Part shown: in pieces, positions 1 to 6,544 of the stretch
How positions within the stretch are numbered: position 1 is the stretch's first letter
Layout: every line of letters begins with the position of its first letter
Assembly (NCBI GenBank): GCA_963775975.1
Contig: CAVZKX010000001.1
Coordinates: 992,001 to 1,056,000 of the forward strand
Length of the DNA: 64,000 bases
Direction: 5' to 3'
From: JANXQG01 sp963775975
Lineage (GTDB): Bacteria; Planctomycetota; Planctomycetia; Pirellulales; Thermoguttaceae
Translations under genes and position numbers: made by a program
Notes under the pieces: model-generated
What the model was told of the DNA's origin: nothing
What the model saw: the letters and a program-made list of their open reading frames with translations, nothing else
Database searches by the model: none

Positions 1-1
1 C

Positions 2-160
2 GGCGTGGCCGAGGCGCTGGATGGCGACACGGCCGAATCGATGATCGCCCGCGCCGACGCGGCCTTGTATTCGGCTAAGGCCGCCGGACGAAACTGCGTC
101 TTCTCGCACTCGGGCAATGGGGCGGAAGTCGTGACCGCGGAGGCGCCGGCATTGGTATAA
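2..160 (+). CDS. GGDEF-domain protein, C-terminal fragment
   Basis: Only the last 52 codons are inside the window; the gene enters from the left edge and stops at TAA 158-160. The segment ARADAALYSAKAAGRN is the C-terminal helix of a GGDEF domain (diguanylate cyclase family), recognised by the conserved Y-x-A-K-x-x-G-R-N pattern. The GG(D/E)EF catalytic loop lies left of base 1, so whether it makes cyclic di-GMP cannot be judged, nor can any sensor domain. About 30 bases separate its stop from the end of the convergent InaA-type kinase gene. Confidence 0.75.
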   Translation, partial: GVAEALDGDTAESMIARADAALYSAKAAGRNCVFSHSGNGAEVVTAEAPALV

Positions 161-190
161 AACGCCCCGTCCGCGTTTTGCTCCGTATTG

Positions 191-1096
191 CTATAAAACA
201 TCCTGCCCTCGCTTTTGCTTGCGGTGGACGATTTGCGCGGCCCTTGCCGCGATCGCTCGCCACAGCGGTTTCCAGTCGGTCGCGTTTCCGGGATACGCGC
301 TCAGGTACGCCCGCAGGAAGCGGCGCGAGATCGAGTGCGTGACCCAAGGATGTGCGGCAAGTCCGGCCGCCAGTCGGGCGATGTCGCGGGCCCGCCGCGC
401 AAGGCTTACTGACCGGCCAATCTGAAGGCCGTCGAGATCGACGAGCCAGGTTTCCAACCGGCCGTCCTTTTCCACAACGACCAAGTTGGCCGCTTTCAGA
501 TCGCGATGCGCCGCTCCGGCCGCGTGCATGCGTCCAACGAGGCGGCCCAGCGAGTCGGCACATTCGGCCGCGATGCGCAAGCGTTCAACCGGCGGCCGTT
601 TCGCGAGCCGCCAGCCAAACAGGTGCAAGTTTTCGCCGCCAACCCATTGGGTGACGAGAAAGCTGCCGCCGAGCGATGCCCAGTCGCGCAACAGACATGC
701 CAATATCGGCCGCGGCGTGGCAATATCCCGCGCGGCGAGAAACTGAGCTTTCGCCCAATTCCGCACCGCCTTGGGACGGCGCGCCAACCCGGCCACCGCC
801 TTCCACAGCGAATGTCGGCAATACTGCTTTACGGCCACGACGATGGACTCTTGGCCAAGCGGCATTTCCACCTGAAGCACAAGCGTTTCGCGGCTGATCT
901 TCACCGGCAGCGACGCAGCGGAGCGAATGAAACGATGCGGGTCCTTCGCAATGCCTTTTTGCATCGGCTCCGGGACGAGCGGATCGCACCAGACTGTCGC
1001 GGCGGTGGATTCCAAGATGACGCAATCGGGTAACATGAGCAGGATGGGCTGATCTTGGAGGTCGGCGCTATCGGCAACCCAAACTCGGCTGGACAT
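191..1096 (-). CDS. InaA/Kdo-kinase-type lipopolysaccharide kinase family protein
   Basis: A 301-residue protein of the lipopolysaccharide kinase (InaA/WaaP-like) branch of the protein-kinase fold. In the C-terminal half are the catalytic-loop motif HRDLKAANLV and, about 20 residues on, DLDGL in place of the usual DFG metal-binding triad; LGRLVGRMHAAGAAHRD is the preceding helix. Family members phosphorylate heptose/Kdo or related small substrates at the inner membrane; the substrate here is unknown. The open frame runs back to 1582, but its first 130 codons overlap a better small gene on the + strand and look like non-coding translation. I chose ATG at 1096 (MSSRVW); ATG at 1180 is the alternative. 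Neither has a strong Shine-Dalgarno. Confidence 0.72.
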   Translation of the reverse strand: MSSRVWVADSADLQDQPILLMLPDCVILESTAATVWCDPLVPEPMQKGIAKDPHRFIRSAASLPVKISRETLVLQVEMPLGQESIVVAVKQYCRHSLWKAVAGLARRPKAVRNWAKAQFLAARDIATPRPILACLLRDWASLGGSFLVTQWVGGENLHLFGWRLAKRPPVERLRIAAECADSLGRLVGRMHAAGAAHRDLKAANLVVVEKDGRLETWLVDLDGLQIGRSVSLARRARDIARLAAGLAAHPWVTHSISRRFLRAYLSAYPGNATDWKPLWRAIAARAAQIVHRKQKRGQDVL

Positions 1097-1180
1097 GCTG
1101 CCGGAGTCTCGGTAGTTTACCACCCCAGCCTCGGTGTGCCAGTACTGCCGCGGCGGAGGGAAAACGGATAAAGCTAGCAT

Positions 1181-1185
1181 GGAGG
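1181..1185 (+). promoter_or_regulatory. Ribosome binding site deciding a TTG start
   Basis: GGAGG at 1181-1185 lies 7 bases before TTG 1193. It is the reason for starting the small gene there despite the rare start codon. Confidence 0.55.
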
Positions 1186-1192
1186 CAATAAT

Positions 1193-1444
1193 TTGAACTT
1201 CTTTAATTGGATTCGCGACGGGGTGCGGCAGGCGGTGCTTTATGGGGTCCACGACGCGGTAGGCGAGTTGGGCACTCCTCACGGCGGTCAGGATATGAAC
1301 GAGCGGATACTGCATCTGCTGCGCACCGCGCCGGACGCCGATGCACCGCGATTGGAAGCCCATTCCGCCGCGACCGCCGTCAAGCGCAAGCGGCTCGGCC
1401 GCACGTTGGGCGACATCCAGACCACGCTGGAAACCAGCGAGTAG
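1193..1444 (+). CDS. Small hypothetical protein (83 aa), TTG start
   Basis: An 83-residue protein beginning MNFFNWIRDGVRQAVL, with an amphipathic N-terminal helix and a charged, Arg/Lys-rich C-terminal half. No signal peptide or transmembrane segment is visible. I do not recognise a named family, but the start resembles small planctomycete proteins I have seen that open with a similar W-I-R-x-x-V-x-x-A-V helix. A good GGAGG precedes the TTG. It lies divergently next to the InaA-type kinase, and overlaps only the implausible N-terminal extension of that frame. No function is proposed. Confidence 0.5.
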   Translation: MNFFNWIRDGVRQAVLYGVHDAVGELGTPHGGQDMNERILHLLRTAPDADAPRLEAHSAATAVKRKRLGRTLGDIQTTLETSE

Positions 1445-1547
1445 CCTCGAGCCGGCCGTAACGCCGCGTTTGCTGCTATTGCCGGACTGCTCGGGCACGA
1501 GGGCTCGGAACTGTGCGTCGCGAAAACATCTGTGATGCCACGCCTTT

Positions 1548-1697
1548 CCCACGGAAAACGGCGTGTGGTTAACGGATGTCATCTTTGAAAGTGCTTTGAT
1601 TGCGCTTTGAAACTGCTTGGAAGCGGCAAGTCCTGGATGGCCGCGAATTTTTTAAATGGCGGCTTGGACGTTGTCAATTCCCGCGGAAAGCGGCGTG
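1548..1697 (+). repeat. Imperfect 18-bp direct repeat in gene-free DNA
   Basis: CCCACGGAAAACGGCGTG at 1548-1565 recurs as CCCGCGGAAAGCGGCGTG at 1680-1697 (16 of 18 identical). The stretch 1445-1728 holds no convincing gene. The first copy also forms a CACGCC/GGCGTG stem with bases just upstream. The second copy lies about 30 bp before the 11-bp tandem array in front of the IS110 transposase. Confidence 0.45.
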
Positions 1698-1728
1698 CAT
1701 TTAATGCCAAACGGCCTGAAATCTATAT

Positions 1729-1773
1729 AGAAAGTGCATAGAAACGTCATAGGAATCGCATAGAAAGCGCATA
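1729..1773 (+). repeat. Four tandem 11-bp repeats upstream of the IS110 transposase
   Basis: AGAAAGTGCAT, AGAAACGTCAT, AGGAATCGCAT and AGAAAGCGCAT follow one another without gaps (1729-1772), and a fifth begins with AG. The 11-bp period is close to one helical turn, so the copies would face the same side of the duplex, as expected of phased protein-binding sites. This is a structural reading only. Confidence 0.6.
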
Positions 1774-1795
1774 GTTGGCTATAGTCAAAAAGAAC

Positions 1796-1867
1796 AGGGG
1801 ACGCCTCGAGAGTGGTAAGGTTGACGGCTTTGAGTCCATCAACGCCACGTATAAGAGGTCGTCCCCT
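1796..1867 (+). promoter_or_regulatory. Long interrupted hairpin ending at the transposase start codon
   Basis: AGGGGACG 1796-1803 pairs with CGTCCCCT 1860-1867; CCTC 1804-1807 with GAGG 1855-1858; GTGG 1812-1815 with CCAC 1845-1848; GTTGA 1820-1824 with TCAAC 1839-1843; GG 1826-1827 with CC 1836-1837. That makes 23 pairs with two internal loops and an 8-base apical loop, ending immediately before ATG 1868. It could limit transposase translation, or be part of a bridge RNA, which recent work places in the non-coding DNA of IS110 elements. Confidence 0.6.
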
Positions 1868-3205
1868 ATGAAAAGAGAAGCGTATCGTTCGGTCGATGTC
1901 AAGCAGGTTTTTGTTGAATCGCTGGTAGCGGAGAAGGTCGCGATGGGCGTCGTGGTCGGAATCGATGTGGCGAAGTCGGAATCGCTGGCGGTCGTGCGGT
2001 GGCAAAGCGGCGAGTTCGAGCGGCCGTGGCGGGTGAAGACGCCCGAGGAGATTCCCGTGCTGGTTAGCCGATTGCGAGATCTTGCCAAAGGCCGCTCGCT
2101 GCGGATCGCCATGGAATCGACGGGCACTTACGGCGATGCGCTCCGCCAGGCGTTGACCGACGCTGGGCTCGAGGTCCATCGCGTCAGCGGCAAGGCGGTG
2201 CATGACTACGCGGAGATTTTCGACGGCGTCCCTTCGCAGCACGACGGCAAGGACGCGGCGATCGTGGCGGAGCTGGCCGCCTTGGGCAAGTCGTCCCCTT
2301 GGCCTTACCGGCCGCCCACGGAGTTCGACCAGGAGCTGCGTTATTGGGTCCAACGCGCCGACGTGCAACAGCGGCTGGGGGTCATGTGGCTGTGTCGTCT
2401 GGAAGGGCTGTTGGCGCGGCATTGGCCGGAGGCGACGGAGTATTTGAAACTCAACTCCAAAACCTTGCTGCAAGTCCTCGTCGAGTACGGCGGTCCGGCG
2501 GCGCTGGCGGCCGACACGGGCGCCGCCGAGAGATTGAAAGCTTGGGGCCGCAATTATCTCAAGGAGGAGAAGATCGAGCGTTTCATTGCGGCCGCGGCGA
2601 GGAGCGTGGGCGTGCGGCAGACGGCGATCGATCGGCGGCAGATGCGCGAGTACGCCAAGGCCGCGCTTTCGGCCAAACGTGAAGTGAAAAAAGCGTCGGC
2701 GGCCTTGAAAAAGCTGGCCCAAAGCAATGCGATCATCGCCCGACATGCGAAGGTCGTCGGCTGGGCGACGGCTTGTGTATTGTGGGTTTATATCGGCGAT
2801 CCGCGGAACTACCCTTGTGCCGAGGCCTACCGCAAGGCGATGGGCCTGAACCTCAAGGAGCGCAGCAGCGGGCGGCACAAGGGTCAGTTGAAGATTACCA
2901 AGCGCGGGCCCGGCGCCGTGCGGCGTTGGCTGTACTTCGCGGCGATGCGTCTGGTGCAGGAGGCGGCGGTCGTGGAGTGGTATTCTGTGAAGAAGAGTCG
3001 ATGCACCAAAGGCAGCACGCCGGCGCTGGTGGCCGTGATGAGGAAGCTGTCCCTGGGCCTGCACGCGCTGGGCGCGAGCGAGGCGAGTTTCGACGCAACT
3101 CGGCTGTTCTCGCCGGAGGTCAAGCATTCGCGCCGCGAAGCTTGCCAAGAAGCAACAGAAGAAGCGAAGGCAGAAGGTTGGAACGGGCAATCAACGGTAG
3201 CATGA
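1868..3205 (+). CDS. IS110-family transposase (DEDD recombinase)
   Basis: A 445-residue recombinase that moves the element. The N-terminal RuvC-like domain shows the acidic residues of the DEDD set: GIDVAK, MESTGTYG and the D-G-K-D-A motif. The C-terminal domain (PF02371 type) has AMGLNLKERSSGRHKGQ followed by ITKRGPG, which carries the catalytic serine region typical of IS110. Length is normal for the family and the frame is intact, so it may be active. I start at ATG 1868 rather than 1775 because the intervening 31 codons fall inside the leader hairpin and repeat array. No passenger gene is visible. Confidence 0.92.
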   Translation: MKREAYRSVDVKQVFVESLVAEKVAMGVVVGIDVAKSESLAVVRWQSGEFERPWRVKTPEEIPVLVSRLRDLAKGRSLRIAMESTGTYGDALRQALTDAGLEVHRVSGKAVHDYAEIFDGVPSQHDGKDAAIVAELAALGKSSPWPYRPPTEFDQELRYWVQRADVQQRLGVMWLCRLEGLLARHWPEATEYLKLNSKTLLQVLVEYGGPAALAADTGAAERLKAWGRNYLKEEKIERFIAAAARSVGVRQTAIDRRQMREYAKAALSAKREVKKASAALKKLAQSNAIIARHAKVVGWATACVLWVYIGDPRNYPCAEAYRKAMGLNLKERSSGRHKGQLKITKRGPGAVRRWLYFAAMRLVQEAAVVEWYSVKKSRCTKGSTPALVAVMRKLSLGLHALGASEASFDATRLFSPEVKHSRREACQEATEEAKAEGWNGQSTVA

Positions 3206-3751
3206 TCGAGCGGCTCGCAGGAGCCGGCATAACATCCATTAACGAACATCCACTAACAGAGGAATAGTCACGTAGGACCAATTGAGCTTGGGGCTGATCG
3301 GCCACCTTTCATGCATTTCATGCGCCTGCAAAGAGCGTTGTGCATAGTTTCGAGGGGCCGGCAGCACCGCTTGGCGATGAATCTCTCATAAAGCCAAATC
3401 GACGCTTGTCTCACGGCAAGACGTTTCAGGCAAGAGATTGGAGTTATCCAAGCGCACTACTGCACGGCTCCCATCGAACAGTCATACGACAACGAACTCC
3501 TCAGCCGTCCCCACACATTGGTGTGCGCATCATGCTTCTTCGAGACGATCGAAAAAGCAACCACCCAACGTGTGGAAACGCGTCCACAATTACCTTCAAA
3601 TACAAACACTTGACAAAGGAAGAAGAGAAATTGCATAGGATTGCATGCGTATTTGTGTTAATTACTGCTAATTAGCGTTCCTTGATGCCCGGCTGGGGCG
3701 TCGCTGCGGAGACCACTGCTCCGCGCTCCCTGCTCTCTGCGCATTGAACCT

Positions 3752-3821
3752 TTCATCCTTCATCCTTCCGCCTTCATCCTTTCTTGCCTCTCCACTCTCA
3801 GCACTCAACTCTCAACTCTTA
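3752..3821 (+). repeat. Two heptamer arrays (TTCATCC)n and (ACTCTCA)n
   Basis: 3752-3779 reads TTCATCC, TTCATCC, TTCCGCC, TTCATCC. 3794-3821 reads ACTCTCA, GCACTCA, ACTCTCA, ACTCTTA. Each is four units of exactly 7 bp. They belong to the set of 7-bp-period arrays found elsewhere in this window with different core sequences. Confidence 0.65.
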
Positions 3822-3868
3822 TACACATCTCCATATATATATTGCTAGATGCGCTATGCGAAAATGGA

Positions 3869-3924
3869 AGAATTCTTTTCGGATTGTTCCCAAGTCCTTG
3901 CCGCGTAAGGACTTAAAGAATTCT
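3869..3924. repeat. Nested inverted repeat
   Basis: Outer arms AGAATTCTTT 3869-3878 and AAAGAATTCT 3915-3924 enclose inner arms AAGTCCTT 3892-3899 and AAGGACTT 3907-3914 around a 7-base loop. There is no T-tract, so an intrinsic terminator is not supported. Confidence 0.5.
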
Positions 3925-4143
3925 CGGGGTCATTTATGACATATCGCAACTCCGCCGTTTTTGGTTGCCGTTCACATTAAACGCATGCGAACGTCGGAGG
4001 GGCCACATCGATTAGCTTCGCGCTCGCATCGGTCAGTCGCAGTGGGGTCAGGCCGGCATTCCGAAGCACCCCGGGGAAAAAGTGGCGGCCTGACACCATT
4101 TCTCGTCTGTTGGCCTCCAGCTTCCTGCCCCGTTTTCTCCGCC

Positions 4144-5031
4144 CTACCCCATGCGCTTCATCCGCTCGTTGTATTGCAGCAGGTCGTCGAGGGTCGGCGC
4201 GACGCCGGGCGTGGGAGCGATGGGTTTTGGAGGTTCATCGCGCGGGCTGGCGTCGCTCGCGGGGTGGCCTTTCGGCGCGCCTGGGCCGGATTCAGCGGCG
4301 GTGGACTCGAATAGTTCCGATAGCCATTTGCGCCGCCGGGCAGCTTCGGTCCACCAGGCGTGGATGCGGTCGTGGTTGATCGGCACCCAGCGGGCCTCCT
4401 GGGCTCGCTTGTAAAGGATGACGATTTCCAGAAGTGCCGTGGATACTTCGGGCACACTACGGCCCGGCGGCGACTCGACGAACTGCCGAACGATCGCCCA
4501 ATTGTCGCCGAAGAGGTCCGTGTAATGGATCGGCGTGATAACTAGCTCCAGGCGATGGTCGAAGCGCAGCAGGGATGTCAGCACAGACTGCAAGGCGCTG
4601 CGCGTCTGGTTGTCGGCGGCAAGAAGCGATTTCCTCAGACCGAGGTCGTCCTCGGCCGGGCGCGTTTCCAGCTTCGCCGTCGAATGCTTTTGGGGTGCAA
4701 TCGCGCCGCCGACTTCGCCCGGCGAATCGGTTTTCTGAAGTCCCTTAGACTTCTTTCGGCGATAGTAAACCACAAGGGCTGCGATTCCCCCGATAATCGC
4801 AAGGGCCAAGAGATACCAACGTGCCGCGATAAACGCGGCGAAGACCAGCGATACCGCCCGCCAAATGAGCCAGACGATTTCGACCAGGACCGCGACGATC
4901 AGAGCAAAGATGACGACGATCAGCAACAGCCGCACGAAGTAGTAGAGGAGTTCGTTTTCCTCGCCGATGAGCTTTTTCAGCCAGCGGTCCACGCGGCGAG
5001 GCACGGCGAGAAAGTTTTCGAGTTTGGGCAT
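4144..5031 (-). CDS. Hypothetical membrane protein with two transmembrane helices
   Basis: A 295-residue protein. Two strongly hydrophobic segments, around residues 29-52 (YYFVRLLLIVVIFALIVAVL) and 60-88 (AFIAARWYLLALAIIGGIAALVV), are followed by YYRRKKSK, so by the positive-inside rule the remaining 200 residues are probably cytoplasmic. That part is hydrophilic, with a central section rich in Trp and Arg (RIHAWWTEAARRRKW) and a Pro/Ala-rich tail. I do not recognise a family. It is transcribed divergently from rlmI, with a large inverted repeat between them. Start ATG 5031 gives a short soluble segment before the first helix. Confidence 0.65.
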   Translation of the reverse strand: MPKLENFLAVPRRVDRWLKKLIGEENELLYYFVRLLLIVVIFALIVAVLVEIVWLIWRAVSLVFAAFIAARWYLLALAIIGGIAALVVYYRRKKSKGLQKTDSPGEVGGAIAPQKHSTAKLETRPAEDDLGLRKSLLAADNQTRSALQSVLTSLLRFDHRLELVITPIHYTDLFGDNWAIVRQFVESPPGRSVPEVSTALLEIVILYKRAQEARWVPINHDRIHAWWTEAARRRKWLSELFESTAAESGPGAPKGHPASDASPRDEPPKPIAPTPGVAPTLDDLLQYNERMKRMG

Positions 5032-5073
5032 GGCTGGTAGTAGGGCGGGCCAACTAAGTCAAAACTGTGGGCT

Positions 5074-5140
5074 ATCGAAGCCCGACGCACAAGCGAGGCC
5101 GGCACCGCATCCAAGCCTCGCTTGCGCGTCGGGCTTCGAT
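5074..5140. repeat. 26-bp near-perfect inverted repeat between divergent genes
   Basis: The left arm 5074-5099 and right arm 5115-5140 are reverse complements with one mismatch, around a 15-base spacer. Both contain the core GTCGGGCTTCGAT or its complement. Because the flanking genes are divergent it cannot serve as their terminator. It looks like a dispersed palindromic element; genome-wide copies cannot be checked here. Confidence 0.7.
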
Positions 5141-5194
5141 GTCGCAACTGGCCCCGCCGTTTGACCGCGACACGCGAGTCAGGCTACAATCAGC

Positions 5195-6544
5195 ATGATC
5201 GGAAATGCACAGGGTTTCAAGAGGGCAAGCAACTTGGCTGGCAAGCGATCGAGCGAAAGAAGAAGTCCGCGCGCGGAATTCGACGTCCCCGGCGGCGATC
5301 TCTTTCGCCAACGCGCGCTGGCCCCCGATCCGGCAGCCCCGATTCCGGCCGTGTTCGTCCGCACACCGACCTGGCATCCTTTCCTGTATCGCAAGCGGAT
5401 CGATCGCGTCGAAAAGGCCCGGCCGGGCGATTTGGTGGCCGTCTACGGTCCCAACGATCGCGTGCTGGGCTACGGGCTTTACAATCCGCGAAGCGAAATC
5501 GCCGTTCGTATGACTTTTTACGGAGAAGAGTTGCCCGACGACGACGCGTGGCAGCGGAAGCTTGACGAAGCCGTCGAGCTGCGCCACGGCCTGCTTCGCC
5601 TCCGCGACAAGACCGACGCCTATCGCGTGATTTATGCCGAGGCGGACGGACTGCCAGGCCTGGTCGTCGATCGGCTCGGCGATGTTCTCTCGGCGGAAGC
5701 GTATACGCTCGGCATGTATCAGAGAGCGGAGGCAATTCTCGCTCGGCTTGCGCCGGCTATGGGAACGAATGCGATCGTCGTGCGGTCGAGCCCGCAATTC
5801 TTGAGCCAGGAAGGCTATGAGCCGCCGGGATTTGAATCGCCCGGTTTGCCGCAGGATGTGACGATCCGCGAGTACGGCACGCGATTCCGCGTCCGCTTTG
5901 TCGGTGGGCACAAGACCGGGTTCTTCTGCGACCAGCGGGAAAACCGCAAGCGACTCGCCGATTTCTGCGAAGGCCGCTCGGTGCTCGATCTGTGCTGTTA
6001 TACGGGCGGCTTTGCCGTGCAGGCCAAGTGTCTCGGCAAGGCGACCGAGGTGACGGGCGTCGATCTGGACGAGGAGCCGCTCAAACTCGCCCGCGAGAAT
6101 GCCAATTTGAACCAGGCGCGGGTCCGTTTTGTCCAGGACGACGCCTTCGCCTATATGCGGGAGATGCTGCGTTTGGATCGCCGTTTCGACATTGTCGTGC
6201 TCGATCCGCCCAAGCTGATCCGTTCGCGGGCCGAATTGGAGGATGGAACGCGGAAGCACTTCGATTTGAACCGCCTGGCGATGCGGTTGGTCAAGCCGGG
6301 CGGGCTGATGTTAAGCTGTTGCTGTTCGGGACTGTTGAAAGAAGCCGACTTCGTGCAGCTCTTGCGGCAGTCGGCCTACCAGGCGGGCGAGTTGATCTCC
6401 GCAGCGACGGAAGACGCATCGGAAAAACACGCCGCAAGGCCGATGCAGATTCTCGCCAAGAGCGGCGCGGCGGCAGACCACCCGGTTTCGTCCACGGTGC
6501 CGGAAACGGAGTATCTCAAGGCAGTGTGGATGCGTTTGAGTTAG
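5195..6544 (+). CDS. rlmI: RlmI-type 23S rRNA (cytosine-C5) methyltransferase
   Basis: A 449-residue class I SAM-dependent methyltransferase of the RlmI/YccW type, which methylates C1962 of 23S rRNA. In order: a PUA domain (about residues 52-110, AVFVRTPTWHPFLYRKRI), a linker domain, then the Rossmann methyltransferase with VLDLCCYTGGFAVQA as SAM-binding motif I, GVDLDE as motif II, VVLDPPKL as the catalytic motif IV and LSCCCSG carrying the candidate nucleophilic cysteine. The first 50 residues are a basic extension that may not all be translated. The 3' end overlaps the convergent TPR gene by 29 bp. The frame is intact. Confidence 0.85.
   Translation: MIGNAQGFKRASNLAGKRSSERRSPRAEFDVPGGDLFRQRALAPDPAAPIPAVFVRTPTWHPFLYRKRIDRVEKARPGDLVAVYGPNDRVLGYGLYNPRSEIAVRMTFYGEELPDDDAWQRKLDEAVELRHGLLRLRDKTDAYRVIYAEADGLPGLVVDRLGDVLSAEAYTLGMYQRAEAILARLAPAMGTNAIVVRSSPQFLSQEGYEPPGFESPGLPQDVTIREYGTRFRVRFVGGHKTGFFCDQRENRKRLADFCEGRSVLDLCCYTGGFAVQAKCLGKATEVTGVDLDEEPLKLARENANLNQARVRFVQDDAFAYMREMLRLDRRFDIVVLDPPKLIRSRAELEDGTRKHFDLNRLAMRLVKPGGLMLSCCCSGLLKEADFVQLLRQSAYQAGELISAATEDASEKHAARPMQILAKSGAAADHPVSSTVPETEYLKAVWMRLS

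Larger units (their letters stand above)
1700..3270 (+). mobile_element. IS110-family insertion sequence, ends uncertain
   Basis: The DEDD transposase gene at 1868-3205 defines an IS110-family element. The family usually lacks terminal inverted repeats and makes no obvious target duplication, so the ends cannot be read here; the limits given are only an envelope. It includes the structured leader (1729-1867) and the short 3' segment after the stop, with a GGCTC/GAGCC hairpin near 3213-3226 and two 14-bp near-copies beginning ACATCCA at 3230-3257. Confidence 0.5.
3206..4143. other. Gene-free region with repeats and hairpins
   Basis: About 940 bp with no supportable gene and AT-richer than its surroundings. 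A 111-codon frame at 3340-3675 has no recognisable features. The region holds two heptamer arrays (3752-3821), a 17-base match to a Tn5 mosaic-end adapter (3816-3832), an (AT)n tract near 3833-3841 and a nested inverted repeat (3869-3924). Confidence 0.5.

Noticed and set aside
1097..1582. N-terminal extension of the InaA-type kinase
   Set aside because: The extra residues lack protein-like character and overlap a small + strand gene with a good ribosome binding site.
1652..3190. A 512-codon open frame on the - strand across the IS110 element
   Set aside because: It is antisense to a transposase with complete catalytic motifs; composition is His/Arg/Leu-rich and no family is recognised.
3340..3675. 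111-codon gene downstream of the IS110 transposase
   Set aside because: No domain, no ribosome binding site, unusual composition for this genome, and it lies in repeat-containing gene-free DNA.
5074..5140. Rho-independent terminator
   Set aside because: Flanking genes are divergent and there is no T-tract.
5072..6259. A 395-codon open frame on the - strand
   Set aside because: Antisense to rlmI, which has full domain support.
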